Below, one piece after another: positions 18,482 through 26,370 of a DNA stretch of 64,000 nucleotides. The DNA is from Marinobacter pelagius (GTDB lineage: Bacteria > Pseudomonadota > Gammaproteobacteria > Pseudomonadales > Oleiphilaceae), in the NCBI RefSeq assembly GCF_003315345.1, contig NZ_QNRO01000003.1, positions 124,001 to 188,000 of the forward strand, given 5' to 3'. Position 1 is the first letter of the stretch; the number at the start of each line of letters is the position of its first letter. Both the position numbers and the translations under genes were made by a program. The notes under the pieces are model-generated. The model saw nothing but the letters and a program-made list of their open reading frames with translations, was not told the origin of the DNA and ran no database searches.

Positions 18482-18994
18482 TTACAACAGGCCGCCGCCA
18501 GCGGAACCCTGCACCGTACCTTTCACGGTGTTACGGACTTCGCTTTTGACGCTATCGGAGACTGACGTGCCGATCTGCTGATTGGTTTCAGCCTGGATTT
18601 CGGCATTTCGGGCCTTGTTCATGCGTTCGCCGGCGGCTTCACGCTGCTCGGCGGCAGTGTCGGTTGCCGCATCCGCTGTAGCATTGGCGGTGCCACGAAC
18701 CTTCTGACCCGCCTCGACACCGGCACGGACGGCGGTGTTGGCCTTCTGGCGCGCCTCGTTGCTGGCCGCCTGACCCTGTTCGGACGCCTCGTCCCGAACA
18801 GCCTGGCCGTTGACACTGCCCTCGGCAGAGGCAGAACCACTGCCCTGGGCAGAAACACCATTCTGGGCGCTGGCCTCAGCGCTCATGCTGGTGTCGGCCT
18901 GCATATCGGCATTGGCAGCACCGGAGCCTTCGGCCGCAAACGCAGCGGTGGAAAGGATGGAACAGATTGCGAGGGTCAGTACCTGCTTTTTCAT
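18482..18994 (-). CDS. Secreted Ala/Ser/Glu-rich low-complexity protein
   Basis: A 170-residue protein with a clear signal peptide ('LAICSILSTAAFAAEG'). The mature part is very rich in Ala, Ser, Gly, Glu and Gln, with heptad-like stretches ('ASNEARQKANTAVRAGVEAG') that suggest an extended, helical or disordered chain, and a glycine-rich end. I do not recognise a family. AGGAGG precedes the ATG. A GGAAT-N15-TCGTC promoter lies 47-72 bases upstream of the start, so it probably belongs to the adjacent ECF regulon. A role as an envelope or surface stress protein is a guess. Confidence 0.75.
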   Translation of the reverse strand: MKKQVLTLAICSILSTAAFAAEGSGAANADMQADTSMSAEASAQNGVSAQGSGSASAEGSVNGQAVRDEASEQGQAASNEARQKANTAVRAGVEAGQKVRGTANATADAATDTAAEQREAAGERMNKARNAEIQAETNQQIGTSVSDSVKSEVRNTVKGTVQGSAGGGLL

Positions 18995-19040
18995 GATTTC
19001 GTCCTCCTGTTTTACCCTTTTCGGGTGGCTTTCATCAGGA

Positions 19041-19066
19041 GGACGATTCAGCGAAGAATTTATTCC
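19041..19066 (-). promoter_or_regulatory. Third ECF-type promoter, before the Ala-rich gene
   Basis: Minus strand: GGAAT at 19066-19062, fifteen bases, TCGTC at 19046-19042. The -35 element and spacing are identical to the two promoters around 16.0 kb; the -10 differs only in its last base. It overlaps the 3' end of the small gene upstream. Confidence 0.65.
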
Positions 19067-19272
19067 TTACGGCGGTAATTCGGATCCGTCCAGCACTTCG
19101 GCAGGGGTTCACCGGAGGGGAAAACCAGTTCGGATTTCTGGAAAGATTCCGGGTCCTGGGCTTCTTCCCCATAGTGAAGACTGCCCCTGATGGAATCCAG
19201 GTGAGGGTCGAACAGAGCGGCGCTATCCAGCACTTCGATCAAGTGCCCGGTGGCTTTCTCGGCAACGAACAT
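19060..19272 (-). CDS. Small conserved hypothetical protein
   Basis: A 70-residue soluble, acidic protein with no signal peptide or membrane helix and one cysteine near the end. AGAAGGAG precedes the ATG. I do not recognise the family and give no function. Its last seven bases overlap the promoter of the following Ala-rich gene. Confidence 0.55.
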   Translation of the reverse strand: MFVAEKATGHLIEVLDSAALFDPHLDSIRGSLHYGEEAQDPESFQKSELVFPSGEPLPKCWTDPNYRRKE

Positions 19273-19331
19273 GGACGAACTCCTTCTCTGGGGGATTATC
19301 CCTAAACTTAACAGAAGACCCGCCAGTCTGC

Positions 19332-19655
19332 TTATTTACGGTCAGCGGTCTGTTTCCTGGGCCGGCCGTAGAGGGCTCTCAGCTCGTCCTTGGCCTGCTC
19401 CAGCCGCTTGCGCTGGTCGTCTGGCAAATGTTTGCCGGCGCGGTTGATATAAAACGTCAGCATCGACATCGCCGAGCGATACGGTTCAGATTTACGGCGC
19501 CCGCTCTGCTCTGCTGACCGGCTGAGTGAAAGCGCGATCTCCTTCGGATCCTCCAGCGTGAACACACCTGCCTGGAGATCCAGCGAATCGCTGGTTTCCG
19601 TTACCTTCTGCGACCAGTTGTCGGAAGAGTCCGGCTTGTCTGCTTCTGATGCCAT
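19332..19655 (-). CDS. DUF3175 family protein
   Basis: A 107-residue soluble protein matching DUF3175: 'WSQKVTETSDSLDLQAGVFT', 'AEQSGRRKSEPYRSAMSML' and 'FYINRAGKHLP' are the family's landmarks. Function is unknown. The frame opens ten codons earlier, but the ATG at 19655 has GGGAGG six bases upstream and is preferred. It is divergent from the DUF4396 gene. Confidence 0.82.
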   Translation of the reverse strand: MASEADKPDSSDNWSQKVTETSDSLDLQAGVFTLEDPKEIALSLSRSAEQSGRRKSEPYRSAMSMLTFYINRAGKHLPDDQRKRLEQAKDELRALYGRPRKQTADRK

Positions 19656-19774
19656 TCGTTCCTCCCATCCGTATAGCCCGGCCAACGTTTTGACCGAGCT
19701 GGTTGAAAAGTGGGCTATCCGGTTCCATGGTCACAGACAGTAGGCACAAACTCTCCGGACAGGACCCTTCTTCC

Positions 19775-20458
19775 ATGAGTATTGACCAGATTCAGACCCT
19801 GATCGACAGCTGGAGCGGACTCGGTATCTGGCTCGCACTCGTTGCTGCCAGTGTAGCGTGGGTTGTGTACGATCTGCGCACCAACAACAGCCACATTGCC
19901 TCCATGATGCAATGGGTCTGGACCCTCACAGTTCTGTATTCCGGGCCCATCGGTGTCCTGATCTACCGTTACTCGGGGCGTCAACAGATTCCGACAGACA
20001 GCCTGTCCCGGAAAGGCTTCCGCTCCGTGGCCCACTGCTATTCCGGCTGCGGCATTGGCGAGATCCTGGGTGTGATTATCTCCGTGGGCCTGTTCGCAAT
20101 GGGGAACTTCTGGGCCGCTGTCATCACCTTCACCCTGGCCTATATCTTCGGCTTTGCCCTGAACATCGGCCCGATGATGCAGAACGGAATGGCCTTCAAG
20201 GAAGCCTTCAAGGGCGCATTCGTGGCCGAGACTATTTCCATCGTGGTGATGGAATCGGTGGCCATCACTACCGATCTGTATCTCGGCGGCAAGTCCACCA
20301 TGGGCGACGCCCTGTTCTGGTCATCCCTCTACGTATCCCTGTCCCTCGGCCTTTTCGCGGCCTGGCCCGCCAATCTGTTGCTGATCAAGTATGGCCTCAA
20401 GGGCGGCATGGGGGATCCGCGAGACACCGACGCGGCAGCGCATGCGCACTGTCACTAG
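19775..20458 (+). CDS. DUF4396 membrane protein
   Basis: A 227-residue polytopic inner-membrane protein with about six helices and a His-rich C terminus ('AAAHAHCH'). The motif 'SVAHCYSGCGIGEILG', with closely spaced His and Cys residues next to a helix, is typical of DUF4396 and could bind a metal. The frame opens 72 bases upstream, but the ATG at 19775 better fits the family start and places the first helix normally. Function unknown. Confidence 0.75.
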   Translation: MSIDQIQTLIDSWSGLGIWLALVAASVAWVVYDLRTNNSHIASMMQWVWTLTVLYSGPIGVLIYRYSGRQQIPTDSLSRKGFRSVAHCYSGCGIGEILGVIISVGLFAMGNFWAAVITFTLAYIFGFALNIGPMMQNGMAFKEAFKGAFVAETISIVVMESVAITTDLYLGGKSTMGDALFWSSLYVSLSLGLFAAWPANLLLIKYGLKGGMGDPRDTDAAAHAHCH

Positions 20459-20548
20459 TCCCGCCGGAGCCAGCGCGGCAAAAATGGTGTGGAAGGAAGG
20501 TCCGGCCTCGTGCACCATTGACGTTGGTTCCGCGTGAGGGTCACGGAT

Positions 20549-20719
20549 ATGCCTCTGATTGGATGGATCATCATTTTGCTCGCGCTCGCCTTGATTGTCG
20601 GCAGCCTCATGTTGCTGCGCGATTCCGCCCATATGCGCATCCCACCGGAGAAACTGGAGAAGATCCGCAAACGCAAGACGGAGATGGAGGAAAAAGACAA
20701 AGCCGAGGGTAATGATTGA
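20549..20719 (+). CDS. DUF2897 small membrane protein
   Basis: A 56-residue protein with one N-terminal membrane helix ('GWIIILLALALIVGSLMLL') followed by a charged, Lys/Glu-rich cytoplasmic tail. This matches DUF2897, a short family of unknown function. The ATG at 20549 follows GAGGG by eight bases; a GTG five codons earlier lies within that site and is rejected. It follows DUF4396 by 90 bases. Confidence 0.75.
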   Translation: MPLIGWIIILLALALIVGSLMLLRDSAHMRIPPEKLEKIRKRKTEMEEKDKAEGND

Positions 20720-20733
20720 GTAACGGAGCTCAA

Positions 20734-20859
20734 CTAACGAAAAAGAAAAGCCGCCAGATAGACCAGCACAACCCTGGCGAGAAACCACGCAATACCCGCC
20801 CCGAGAAGTGCGCCCCAGTTGAAGAAGGCACTGCGACAAACCATCGCAGGCTCTGCCAT
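20734..20859 (-). CDS. Possible 41-residue membrane protein
   Basis: The frame can open at 20928, but the internal ATG at 20859 has GGAGG ten bases upstream and gives a compact protein with one hydrophobic helix and a short Cys-containing N terminus. It is convergent with DUF2897. There is no family match that I know, so it stays tentative. Confidence 0.4.
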   Translation of the reverse strand: MAEPAMVCRSAFFNWGALLGAGIAWFLARVVLVYLAAFLFR

Positions 20860-20948
20860 ACCTTCTATCCTCCAAGCATAATCGTTATTCTCGTTTTCGC
20901 CGGTGAACGCCGGCAAATCCGGATCCACAACAACAATGGTTACTAGCT

Positions 20949-21901
20949 ATGAAACGTCCCGTCAGAATCGCCATCACCGGCGCCGCCGGCAGTATCAGCC
21001 ACTCCCTGCTGTTCAAGATCGCCACCGGTGAAATGATCGGCCGGGATCAGCCGGTTATTCTGCAATTGATTGAGATGCCGCAGGCAATGGAGCCGTTGCG
21101 CGGTATTGCCATGGAGCTGGAGGACTGCGCGTTCCCGCTGCTGCACAGCATCAGTCTGCATGACAACTTCGAGGAAGGGGTGGTCGGTGCTCACTACGTG
21201 CTGCTGATCGGCGCCAAGCCGCGGGGGCCGGGCATGGAGCGCAGCGAACTGATTGCCAGCAACGCACCGATCTTCGCCCACCAGGGTCGGGCCATCAACA
21301 AGCTGGCCAACCATACCGGTGCCAACCCAAAGGATATCCGCCGCATCACAGTCTGGGGCAACCACTCCCCACCCAGTTCCCGGATCTGCACCACTCCACC
21401 ATTTACGGCGAGCCGGCGTTGCCACAGGTGGATCAGGACTGGTACCGGGACACCTTCATCGAAAAGATCCAGAAGCGCGGCTCGGCCATCATCGACGCCC
21501 GCGGCCATTCCAGTGCCGCCTCGGCCGCCCAGGCCATCATCCATCACATGCACGACTGGATTAACGGTACACCCGAGAACGACTGGGTAAGTATGGGCAT
21601 TGTCAGCGATGGCAGCTACGGGATCGAGAAAGGCATCATCTATTCTTTCCCGGTGCGCTGTGACTATGGTCGCTACCAGATAGTCCAGGGGCTGGAGATC
21701 GGCGAATTCGCCCGGGAAAAGATGACTCTGTCCGAGCAGGAACTGCTCAAAGAGATGGACACGGTGAAAAACCTGCTGCCAAAGGAAACCGGGGAGTCCC
21801 ATCGCAACCTCTCGGTCTGCCTGCGCTCGGGCACCACGCTCTACGACGACGGCATTTCATTGCCCAAGAAGCAATACCTGCAAACCGATCGGGTGCGTTG
21901 A
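20949..21901 (+). pseudogene. Decayed malate dehydrogenase paralogue
   Basis: The N-terminal 110 residues clearly resemble NAD-dependent malate dehydrogenase ('ITGAAGSISHSLLFKIA', 'GAKPRGPGMERSEL'). Two lesions follow. First, after 'QGRAIN' about 40 residues are missing, including the usual 'GNPANTNA' and 'DHNRA' segments that bind cofactor and substrate. Second, at the run of four C at 21367-21370, one C appears to have been lost: the frame after 'WGNHSP' must shift to continue as 'TQFPDLHHS' and 'SDGSYGIEKG' to 21901. The C-terminal tail of about 30 residues is also unusual. Such a product could not be active, so it is called a pseudogene; a sequencing error would explain only the frameshift. 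Confidence 0.85.
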
Positions 21902-22209
21902 TGCCCCATGGGCCCGGGGTCAGTCTCTTTGGCCTCATCTTTCTGGCCGTCGGTCTTGGCGTCCTGGCCCTCGGCCCCTTTCACACCCTGTACGAACACG
22001 CCGTCAGCGCGGACTGGCGACAAGTGCCCGCAACCCTCGAGAGCGTCAACGTACGCAGTAACAGCGGTTCCGGCCCGACTGATCCCATTTTCAGACGCCC
22101 GGGCCCGAATTCGCTCATTATTCAATCAAAACCCGCGTTCCCCCTGCCCAGCTGCTATATTTCCGTAGGGATTGCTCAAATCTTAACCGTCGCGATCACC
22201 CCTACTTAA
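21901..22209 (+). pseudogene. Fragment of a DUF3592-like membrane protein
   Basis: The ATG overlaps the stop of the decayed malate dehydrogenase. The first 60 residues look like a real N terminus, with one membrane helix and a 'WRQVPATLESVNV' stretch seen at the start of DUF3592 proteins. After about residue 60 the sequence loses family character and the frame ends soon, as if the rest had been deleted. Together with the neighbouring pseudogene this marks a decaying locus. Confidence 0.4.
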
Positions 22210-22237
22210 GGAAATGTCTGAACAAGGGAGTTCATGC

Positions 22238-22615
22238 ATGCAGCCACACATCCGTTTCTCACGCCCCCTCATCATTCTTGGACTCGCAGTGACCCTCGCG
22301 GCCTGCGCGGGTCCCGGACCCCGTCCGGACAGTGATTTGCAGTTGGCCACCGGGTCCATCACCCAGGCAGAAGCTGCCGATGCCCGTCAGTTCGAGCCGG
22401 TTCTGCTGAACCAGGCACAGAACAAGGTGGCCGATGCCCGCGAACTGATCGATCGGGAAGAATACAGGGAAGCCGAGCGCTTGCTGGAGCAGGCCGCGGT
22501 GGACGCACAGTTGGCCGGAGCACGCTCCGAGACCGAAAAAGCCAGGCGCGCCGTGGAGGAGATCAATGCCAACATTGAGAACCTCCGCAGACAGCTGGAA
22601 ATGGACCAACAGTGA
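22238..22615 (+). CDS. DUF4398 lipoprotein
   Basis: A 125-residue lipoprotein: signal sequence with lipobox 'LAAC', then a helical domain of the DUF4398 type rich in Ala, Glu and Arg, probably a coiled coil. AAGGGAG precedes the ATG at 22238. It is followed after 22 bases by an OmpA-family protein whose own N-terminal region is similar, so the two likely form one envelope complex encoded by one operon. Confidence 0.78.
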   Translation: MQPHIRFSRPLIILGLAVTLAACAGPGPRPDSDLQLATGSITQAEAADARQFEPVLLNQAQNKVADARELIDREEYREAERLLEQAAVDAQLAGARSETEKARRAVEEINANIENLRRQLEMDQQ

Positions 22616-22637
22616 GCCCTGAAAGGAGATCGACACC

Positions 22638-23423
22638 ATGAATCGCACACTATCCCTGATAACCACGGTCGGGCTGTCGGCGCTGATGTTTGGCTGTGCC
22701 AGTGCCCCGGAGCAGAACGCCAAAATCGAAGAAGCCCGCATGATCTACAACGAGATCGAGGAAGATCCCTACGTTGCCCGCAGCGGCTCCAGCCAGCTCC
22801 GCAGTGCCCGGACCGAACTGGATCGGGCGCAAGCCTTGCTGGAGGATGACGAGGATCTAGTGCGGGTTGAGCACGCCGCCTATCTCGCCAAGCGCCACGC
22901 GGAGATTGCGGAACAGCAGGGCCTGCGCGCCGAGCTGGAAGAGGAAATCAGCTCCGCCGAAAAACGTCGCCAGGACATCATGCTGCAACTGAAATCCAAC
23001 GAGGCGGAAGCCCTCCGTGCTCAAATGGAAGCGCTCCAGGCCGAGAAGACCGAGCGCGGCATGGTGCTGACCCTCGGCGATGTCCTGTTCGACCTCAACA
23101 AGGCCGACCTGAAGCCAGCCGGCATGCGCACGGTACAGCGGTTGTCAGACTTCATGCTCCAGTATGAAGACCGCCGGGTAAGGGTCGAAGGCTATACCGA
23201 CAGCACCGGCTCAGAGTCGTATAACCAGGATCTGTCCGAACGTCGGGCCATGGCCGTGCGCGATGCGCTGATGGCCGAGGGGGTAGCCCGCAGCCGGGTG
23301 GAAGTCATGGGTTATGGCGAGGCCTATCCCGTGGCTAGCAATGACACCAGTGCCGGGCGACAGCAGAACCGGCGGGTGGAGATCGTCATTTCCGACGAGA
23401 ACGGCGTGATTCAGACACGCTGA
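22638..23423 (+). CDS. OmpA-family peptidoglycan-binding lipoprotein
   Basis: A 261-residue lipoprotein (lipobox 'MFGC'). After the lipid anchor comes a DUF4398-like helical region (about 25-145), then an OmpA C-terminal domain (about 148-255) with 'LGDVLFDLNKADLKP', 'VEGYTDSTGSESYNQDLSERRA' shortened here to its core 'GYTDSTGS', and 'GRQQNRRVEI'. The conserved Asp and Arg that hold diaminopimelate are present, so it should bind peptidoglycan. It pairs with the preceding DUF4398 lipoprotein. Confidence 0.88.
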   Translation: MNRTLSLITTVGLSALMFGCASAPEQNAKIEEARMIYNEIEEDPYVARSGSSQLRSARTELDRAQALLEDDEDLVRVEHAAYLAKRHAEIAEQQGLRAELEEEISSAEKRRQDIMLQLKSNEAEALRAQMEALQAEKTERGMVLTLGDVLFDLNKADLKPAGMRTVQRLSDFMLQYEDRRVRVEGYTDSTGSESYNQDLSERRAMAVRDALMAEGVARSRVEVMGYGEAYPVASNDTSAGRQQNRRVEIVISDENGVIQTR

Positions 23424-23426
23424 GGC

Positions 23427-23828
23427 TTATTTCCGGGGCGGTCCTGGCCTGACCAGAAACCAACTGGCCAGGACCACGCCCCCGAATACCGTATAGGTGA
23501 GGATAAACACCCACTCCGGGGCACTGTAATACAGAAGGGATTGCAGCCAGTGCTGGATGAACGAGCCCTCATAGCCGGCCGCGCCGGCTCGCTCCCTCAG
23601 TTCCATTTCCCAGACGGTCAGCGGGCACAGCACGCCAAGCCAGGCCTGGAGCACAACAATGCCGATTACCACCAGATGAGTGACCCGGAACCAGAAATTC
23701 CGCACCCAGCGCCAATGCAGCAAACGGCCCAGGAAAACCGCCGCCAGCCCGAAAATGACAAAAACCACCAGCAGTACATGCAGGACCAGCAGCGAATCCG
23801 CCAGCAGGAGATACAGCTCAGGGGACAT
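23427..23828 (-). CDS. DUF2784 membrane protein
   Basis: A 133-residue protein with four membrane helices and the landmarks of DUF2784: 'LHVLLVVFVIFG', 'WRWVRNFWFRVTHL' and 'CPLTVWEMELRERAG'. Function unknown. It converges with the OmpA-family gene with only three bases between stops. Confidence 0.8.
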   Translation of the reverse strand: MSPELYLLLADSLLVLHVLLVVFVIFGLAAVFLGRLLHWRWVRNFWFRVTHLVVIGIVVLQAWLGVLCPLTVWEMELRERAGAAGYEGSFIQHWLQSLLYYSAPEWVFILTYTVFGGVVLASWFLVRPGPPRK

Positions 23829-23899
23829 GAGAGCCCCGTTTTTTCAGCGGCATCATGGCAACAGTCACAGCCTCCGGAAACCGTGAGTCAGCCCCTACT

Positions 23900-24709
23900 T
23901 TACCGGCCCACCCGCCAGTAAAACATCCCGGACTGCTTTCCAAGAATGGTTGCCTCAAAGCGGGTCCGGGCGGCCTGCCCCGCCAGTCCATAACACACAT
24001 GCAGCGGAAGCAAGTGTTCCTCACGGGGGTGACAGAACCGGGCATAGGGTGCCTGGTCCCAATGCTTCAGAAGGTCAGTCCGTTCGACTTCACTGATTGC
24101 CGCATTGGTACAGGTATCCTCCAGCCAGGCCTCGAAGGCCCGGTTTCGTGCCTGGATCTCCGGGGTCGCGGAGGCGAAAAACGCCCGCATGTTATGGAAG
24201 GAGAAGCCGGAGCCGATGACCAGCAGGTTGTCGTAGTCCAGTGCCTGCAAGGCCCGGCCAATGGCCAGATGGGCCTCCGCATCCAGACTGTTCACCAGTG
24301 ACAGCTGCACACACGGAATATCCGCCTGCGGATACATCAGTTTCAACGGTACAAACAGGCCGTGATCAAACCCCCGCCGATCGTCCAGCCTCGCCGGTAT
24401 TCCAGCCTGCTCCAGGGCCGAATGAATCTGCCCCGCAAGCGCCGGCTCACCAGGACAGGGATACTCGATGGCGTAGGATTCGGGGGGGAATCCATAGTAA
24501 TCGTAGATCAGCGGCGGGTTGGCTCCCGCCGTGACCGTCGGCACCGCTTCTTCCCAGTGGGCGCTGACCACCAGGATCGCCGACGGCTTACGCAGCTTGC
24601 CGGCAATTTCGGTGAGCCGATCCACTATCTCGCGATGGCCAGGGTCTCCCAGCAGCGGCATCGGCCCGCCACCGTGAGAAATGAACAAGACATCGGTCGT
24701 TCTCTGCAT
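23900..24709 (-). CDS. Extradiol ring-cleavage (DODA-type) dioxygenase
   Basis: A 269-residue class III extradiol dioxygenase family protein similar to YgiD/DODA. Metal-site histidines lie in 'FISHGGGPM' and 'VVSAHWEEA', and another conserved His in 'FDHGLFVPL'. The frame runs 57 codons further upstream, but the ATG at 24709 has GGGAG eight bases before it and gives the family's N terminus. Cofactor and aromatic substrate cannot be read from sequence. It lies downstream of doxX on the same strand, 67 bases away, and both are divergent from a LysR gene, a common arrangement. Confidence 0.85.
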   Translation of the reverse strand: MQRTTDVLFISHGGGPMPLLGDPGHREIVDRLTEIAGKLRKPSAILVVSAHWEEAVPTVTAGANPPLIYDYYGFPPESYAIEYPCPGEPALAGQIHSALEQAGIPARLDDRRGFDHGLFVPLKLMYPQADIPCVQLSLVNSLDAEAHLAIGRALQALDYDNLLVIGSGFSFHNMRAFFASATPEIQARNRAFEAWLEDTCTNAAISEVERTDLLKHWDQAPYARFCHPREEHLLPLHVCYGLAGQAARTRFEATILGKQSGMFYWRVGR

Positions 24710-24776
24710 GTTTGTCACTCCCGAACCTGAGCTCCCGGGCAACTCCAGGAGCACCTTTTGTTCTGAATATCGCCGA

Positions 24777-25256
24777 TTATGCCGCGAGAGGCTTGCGGTA
24801 CGCAGCTCCGCGACCGAGTCGCTCAAGCAGCACGTTATCCAGGGCGTAGCGTCCACCACCCTGAATCGCCAGGGCCACACTGACCACGAACAGGGTCAGG
24901 GCATACTCATAGCCGTTGTTGGACATAAACAGGCCGTTACCGATGTGAACCGCGAAGATCGCCACCAGCATGGCAATGGCGCTGACCAGCGCCGCCGGGC
25001 GGGTCAGCAAGCCCAGGGCCAGGGCCAGACCGCCGAAGAACTCGGCACTACCGGCCATCAGTGCCATCAGGTAGCCCGGCTCCAGGCCGATGCTGGCCAT
25101 CCACTGACCGGTGCCTTCCAGACCATAGCCGCCAAACCAGGCAAACAGTTTCTGCGCGCCGTGGGCCGCCAGAATGAGCCCGACCGGTACCCGCAGGACC
25201 AGCGCCGCAAAGCCGCCGGTGGAACCGAAAAGCGCCTGTGCAAATTGAGTGTTCAT
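24777..25256 (-). CDS. DoxX-family membrane protein
   Basis: A 159-residue protein with four hydrophobic helices and the DoxX landmarks 'GLILAAHGAQKLFAWFGG' and 'EFFGGLALALGLLTRPAAL'. The family is often linked to quinone or thiol oxidoreduction, without firm function. GAGGTGA precedes the ATG at 25256. It is the promoter-proximal gene of the divergent DoxX-dioxygenase unit. Confidence 0.85.
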   Translation of the reverse strand: MNTQFAQALFGSTGGFAALVLRVPVGLILAAHGAQKLFAWFGGYGLEGTGQWMASIGLEPGYLMALMAGSAEFFGGLALALGLLTRPAALVSAIAMLVAIFAVHIGNGLFMSNNGYEYALTLFVVSVALAIQGGGRYALDNVLLERLGRGAAYRKPLAA

Positions 25257-25367
25257 AAGGGTCACCTCGAATCTTTCGCTATTGATGGGTTCTGAAGCGC
25301 CGCTCCAGAAGATGGGACCACTTTACTATCGCCGGATCGAAAGACTAAGGTGGGCAGTGTTGGCTTA

Positions 25368-25388
25368 TTATCAACCATATGTTGATAA
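25368..25388. promoter_or_regulatory. LysR-type operator between doxX and the LysR gene
   Basis: A perfect inverted repeat, TTATCAAC and GTTGATAA around a five-base centre, lies 31 bases before the LysR start and 112 bases before doxX. A dyad of this size in the shared promoter is typical of a LysR regulator that represses itself and controls the divergent genes. Confidence 0.72.
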
Positions 25389-25418
25389 TTGCAGATAACA
25401 ACAAGGCAGGACGACCCA

Positions 25419-26327
25419 ATGGACCGTATCGACGCCATGCGCGCCTTTGTCACCGTGGTGAACGAAGGCACTTTCACCCGCGCTGCGGACCGGCTGGAGA
25501 TGTCACCTCAGCTGGTCAGCAAGTACGTTTCCCAACTGGAACAGCACCTGGGCGTACGCCTCCTCAACCGAACCACGCGGAAGCTTCATCTGACCGAAGC
25601 CGGCATCCGCTACCATCAGCGCGCCGAACAGGTGCTCACCGATATCGACGATCTGGAAAACCAGCTGGGCGACCTGCAGACCGAGGCCCGGGGCCTGTTA
25701 CGCATCAGTGCCCCGGTGTCCTTTGCCATCCGCCACATGGCTCCCTTACTGACCGGGTTCCAGAACGCCCATCCCGCCGTCGACATCGACCTGCAACTGA
25801 ACGACCGCAAAGTGGATATTGTCGAGGAAGGCTTTGATGTGGCCTTGCGCATCGGCCACCTGAAGAGTTCGTCGCTGATCGCCAGGCGCATCGCACCGGT
25901 CCGGCTGGTGCTGTGCGCCTCGCCGGACTACCTGAAACAGCACGGTATCCCTCAGCGCCCGGAGGACCTCGAGCATCATCGTTATCTGCGCTACAGCTAT
26001 ATGGATCAGGACGCCACCGGACAGGTTCACCGGTGGCTGAGGAGCGCGGGGAAACATTCGGAGGGTGACATGGTCAGCAACAACGGCGACGTGCTGGTGG
26101 AAGCCGCCATTGCCGGCGCCGGAATCGCGCTGCAGCCCACCTTCATCGCAGGCTCTGCAATTCGGGACGGAAAACTGCAGGTTATCCTGCCGGACCACGA
26201 ACCGGCACCAATGGCGCTGTTCGCGGTGTTCGCGCACCGGCAGCTGCTGGCCAGCAAGGTGCGCAGCTTTGTCGACTTTCTCGACGGCTACTTCGGCGAA
26301 CCGCCCTACTGGGATCGCTTCGAGTGA
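25419..26327 (+). CDS. LysR-family transcriptional regulator
   Basis: A 302-residue LysR protein: winged helix-turn-helix at about residues 5-62 ('FTRAADRLEMSPQLVSKYV') and a substrate-binding domain of about 210 residues. Its sequence fits the group that regulates DoxX-type oxidoreductase clusters. The ATG at 25419 follows AGGA. It is divergent from doxX and the dioxygenase gene with a perfect dyad between them, so it probably controls them; the inducer, perhaps an aromatic or quinone, is unknown. Confidence 0.9.
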   Translation: MDRIDAMRAFVTVVNEGTFTRAADRLEMSPQLVSKYVSQLEQHLGVRLLNRTTRKLHLTEAGIRYHQRAEQVLTDIDDLENQLGDLQTEARGLLRISAPVSFAIRHMAPLLTGFQNAHPAVDIDLQLNDRKVDIVEEGFDVALRIGHLKSSSLIARRIAPVRLVLCASPDYLKQHGIPQRPEDLEHHRYLRYSYMDQDATGQVHRWLRSAGKHSEGDMVSNNGDVLVEAAIAGAGIALQPTFIAGSAIRDGKLQVILPDHEPAPMALFAVFAHRQLLASKVRSFVDFLDGYFGEPPYWDRFE

Positions 26328-26370
26328 ACTAAAGTGACTGCACTGGTGTGAAACTCCCGGACAGAAACCA

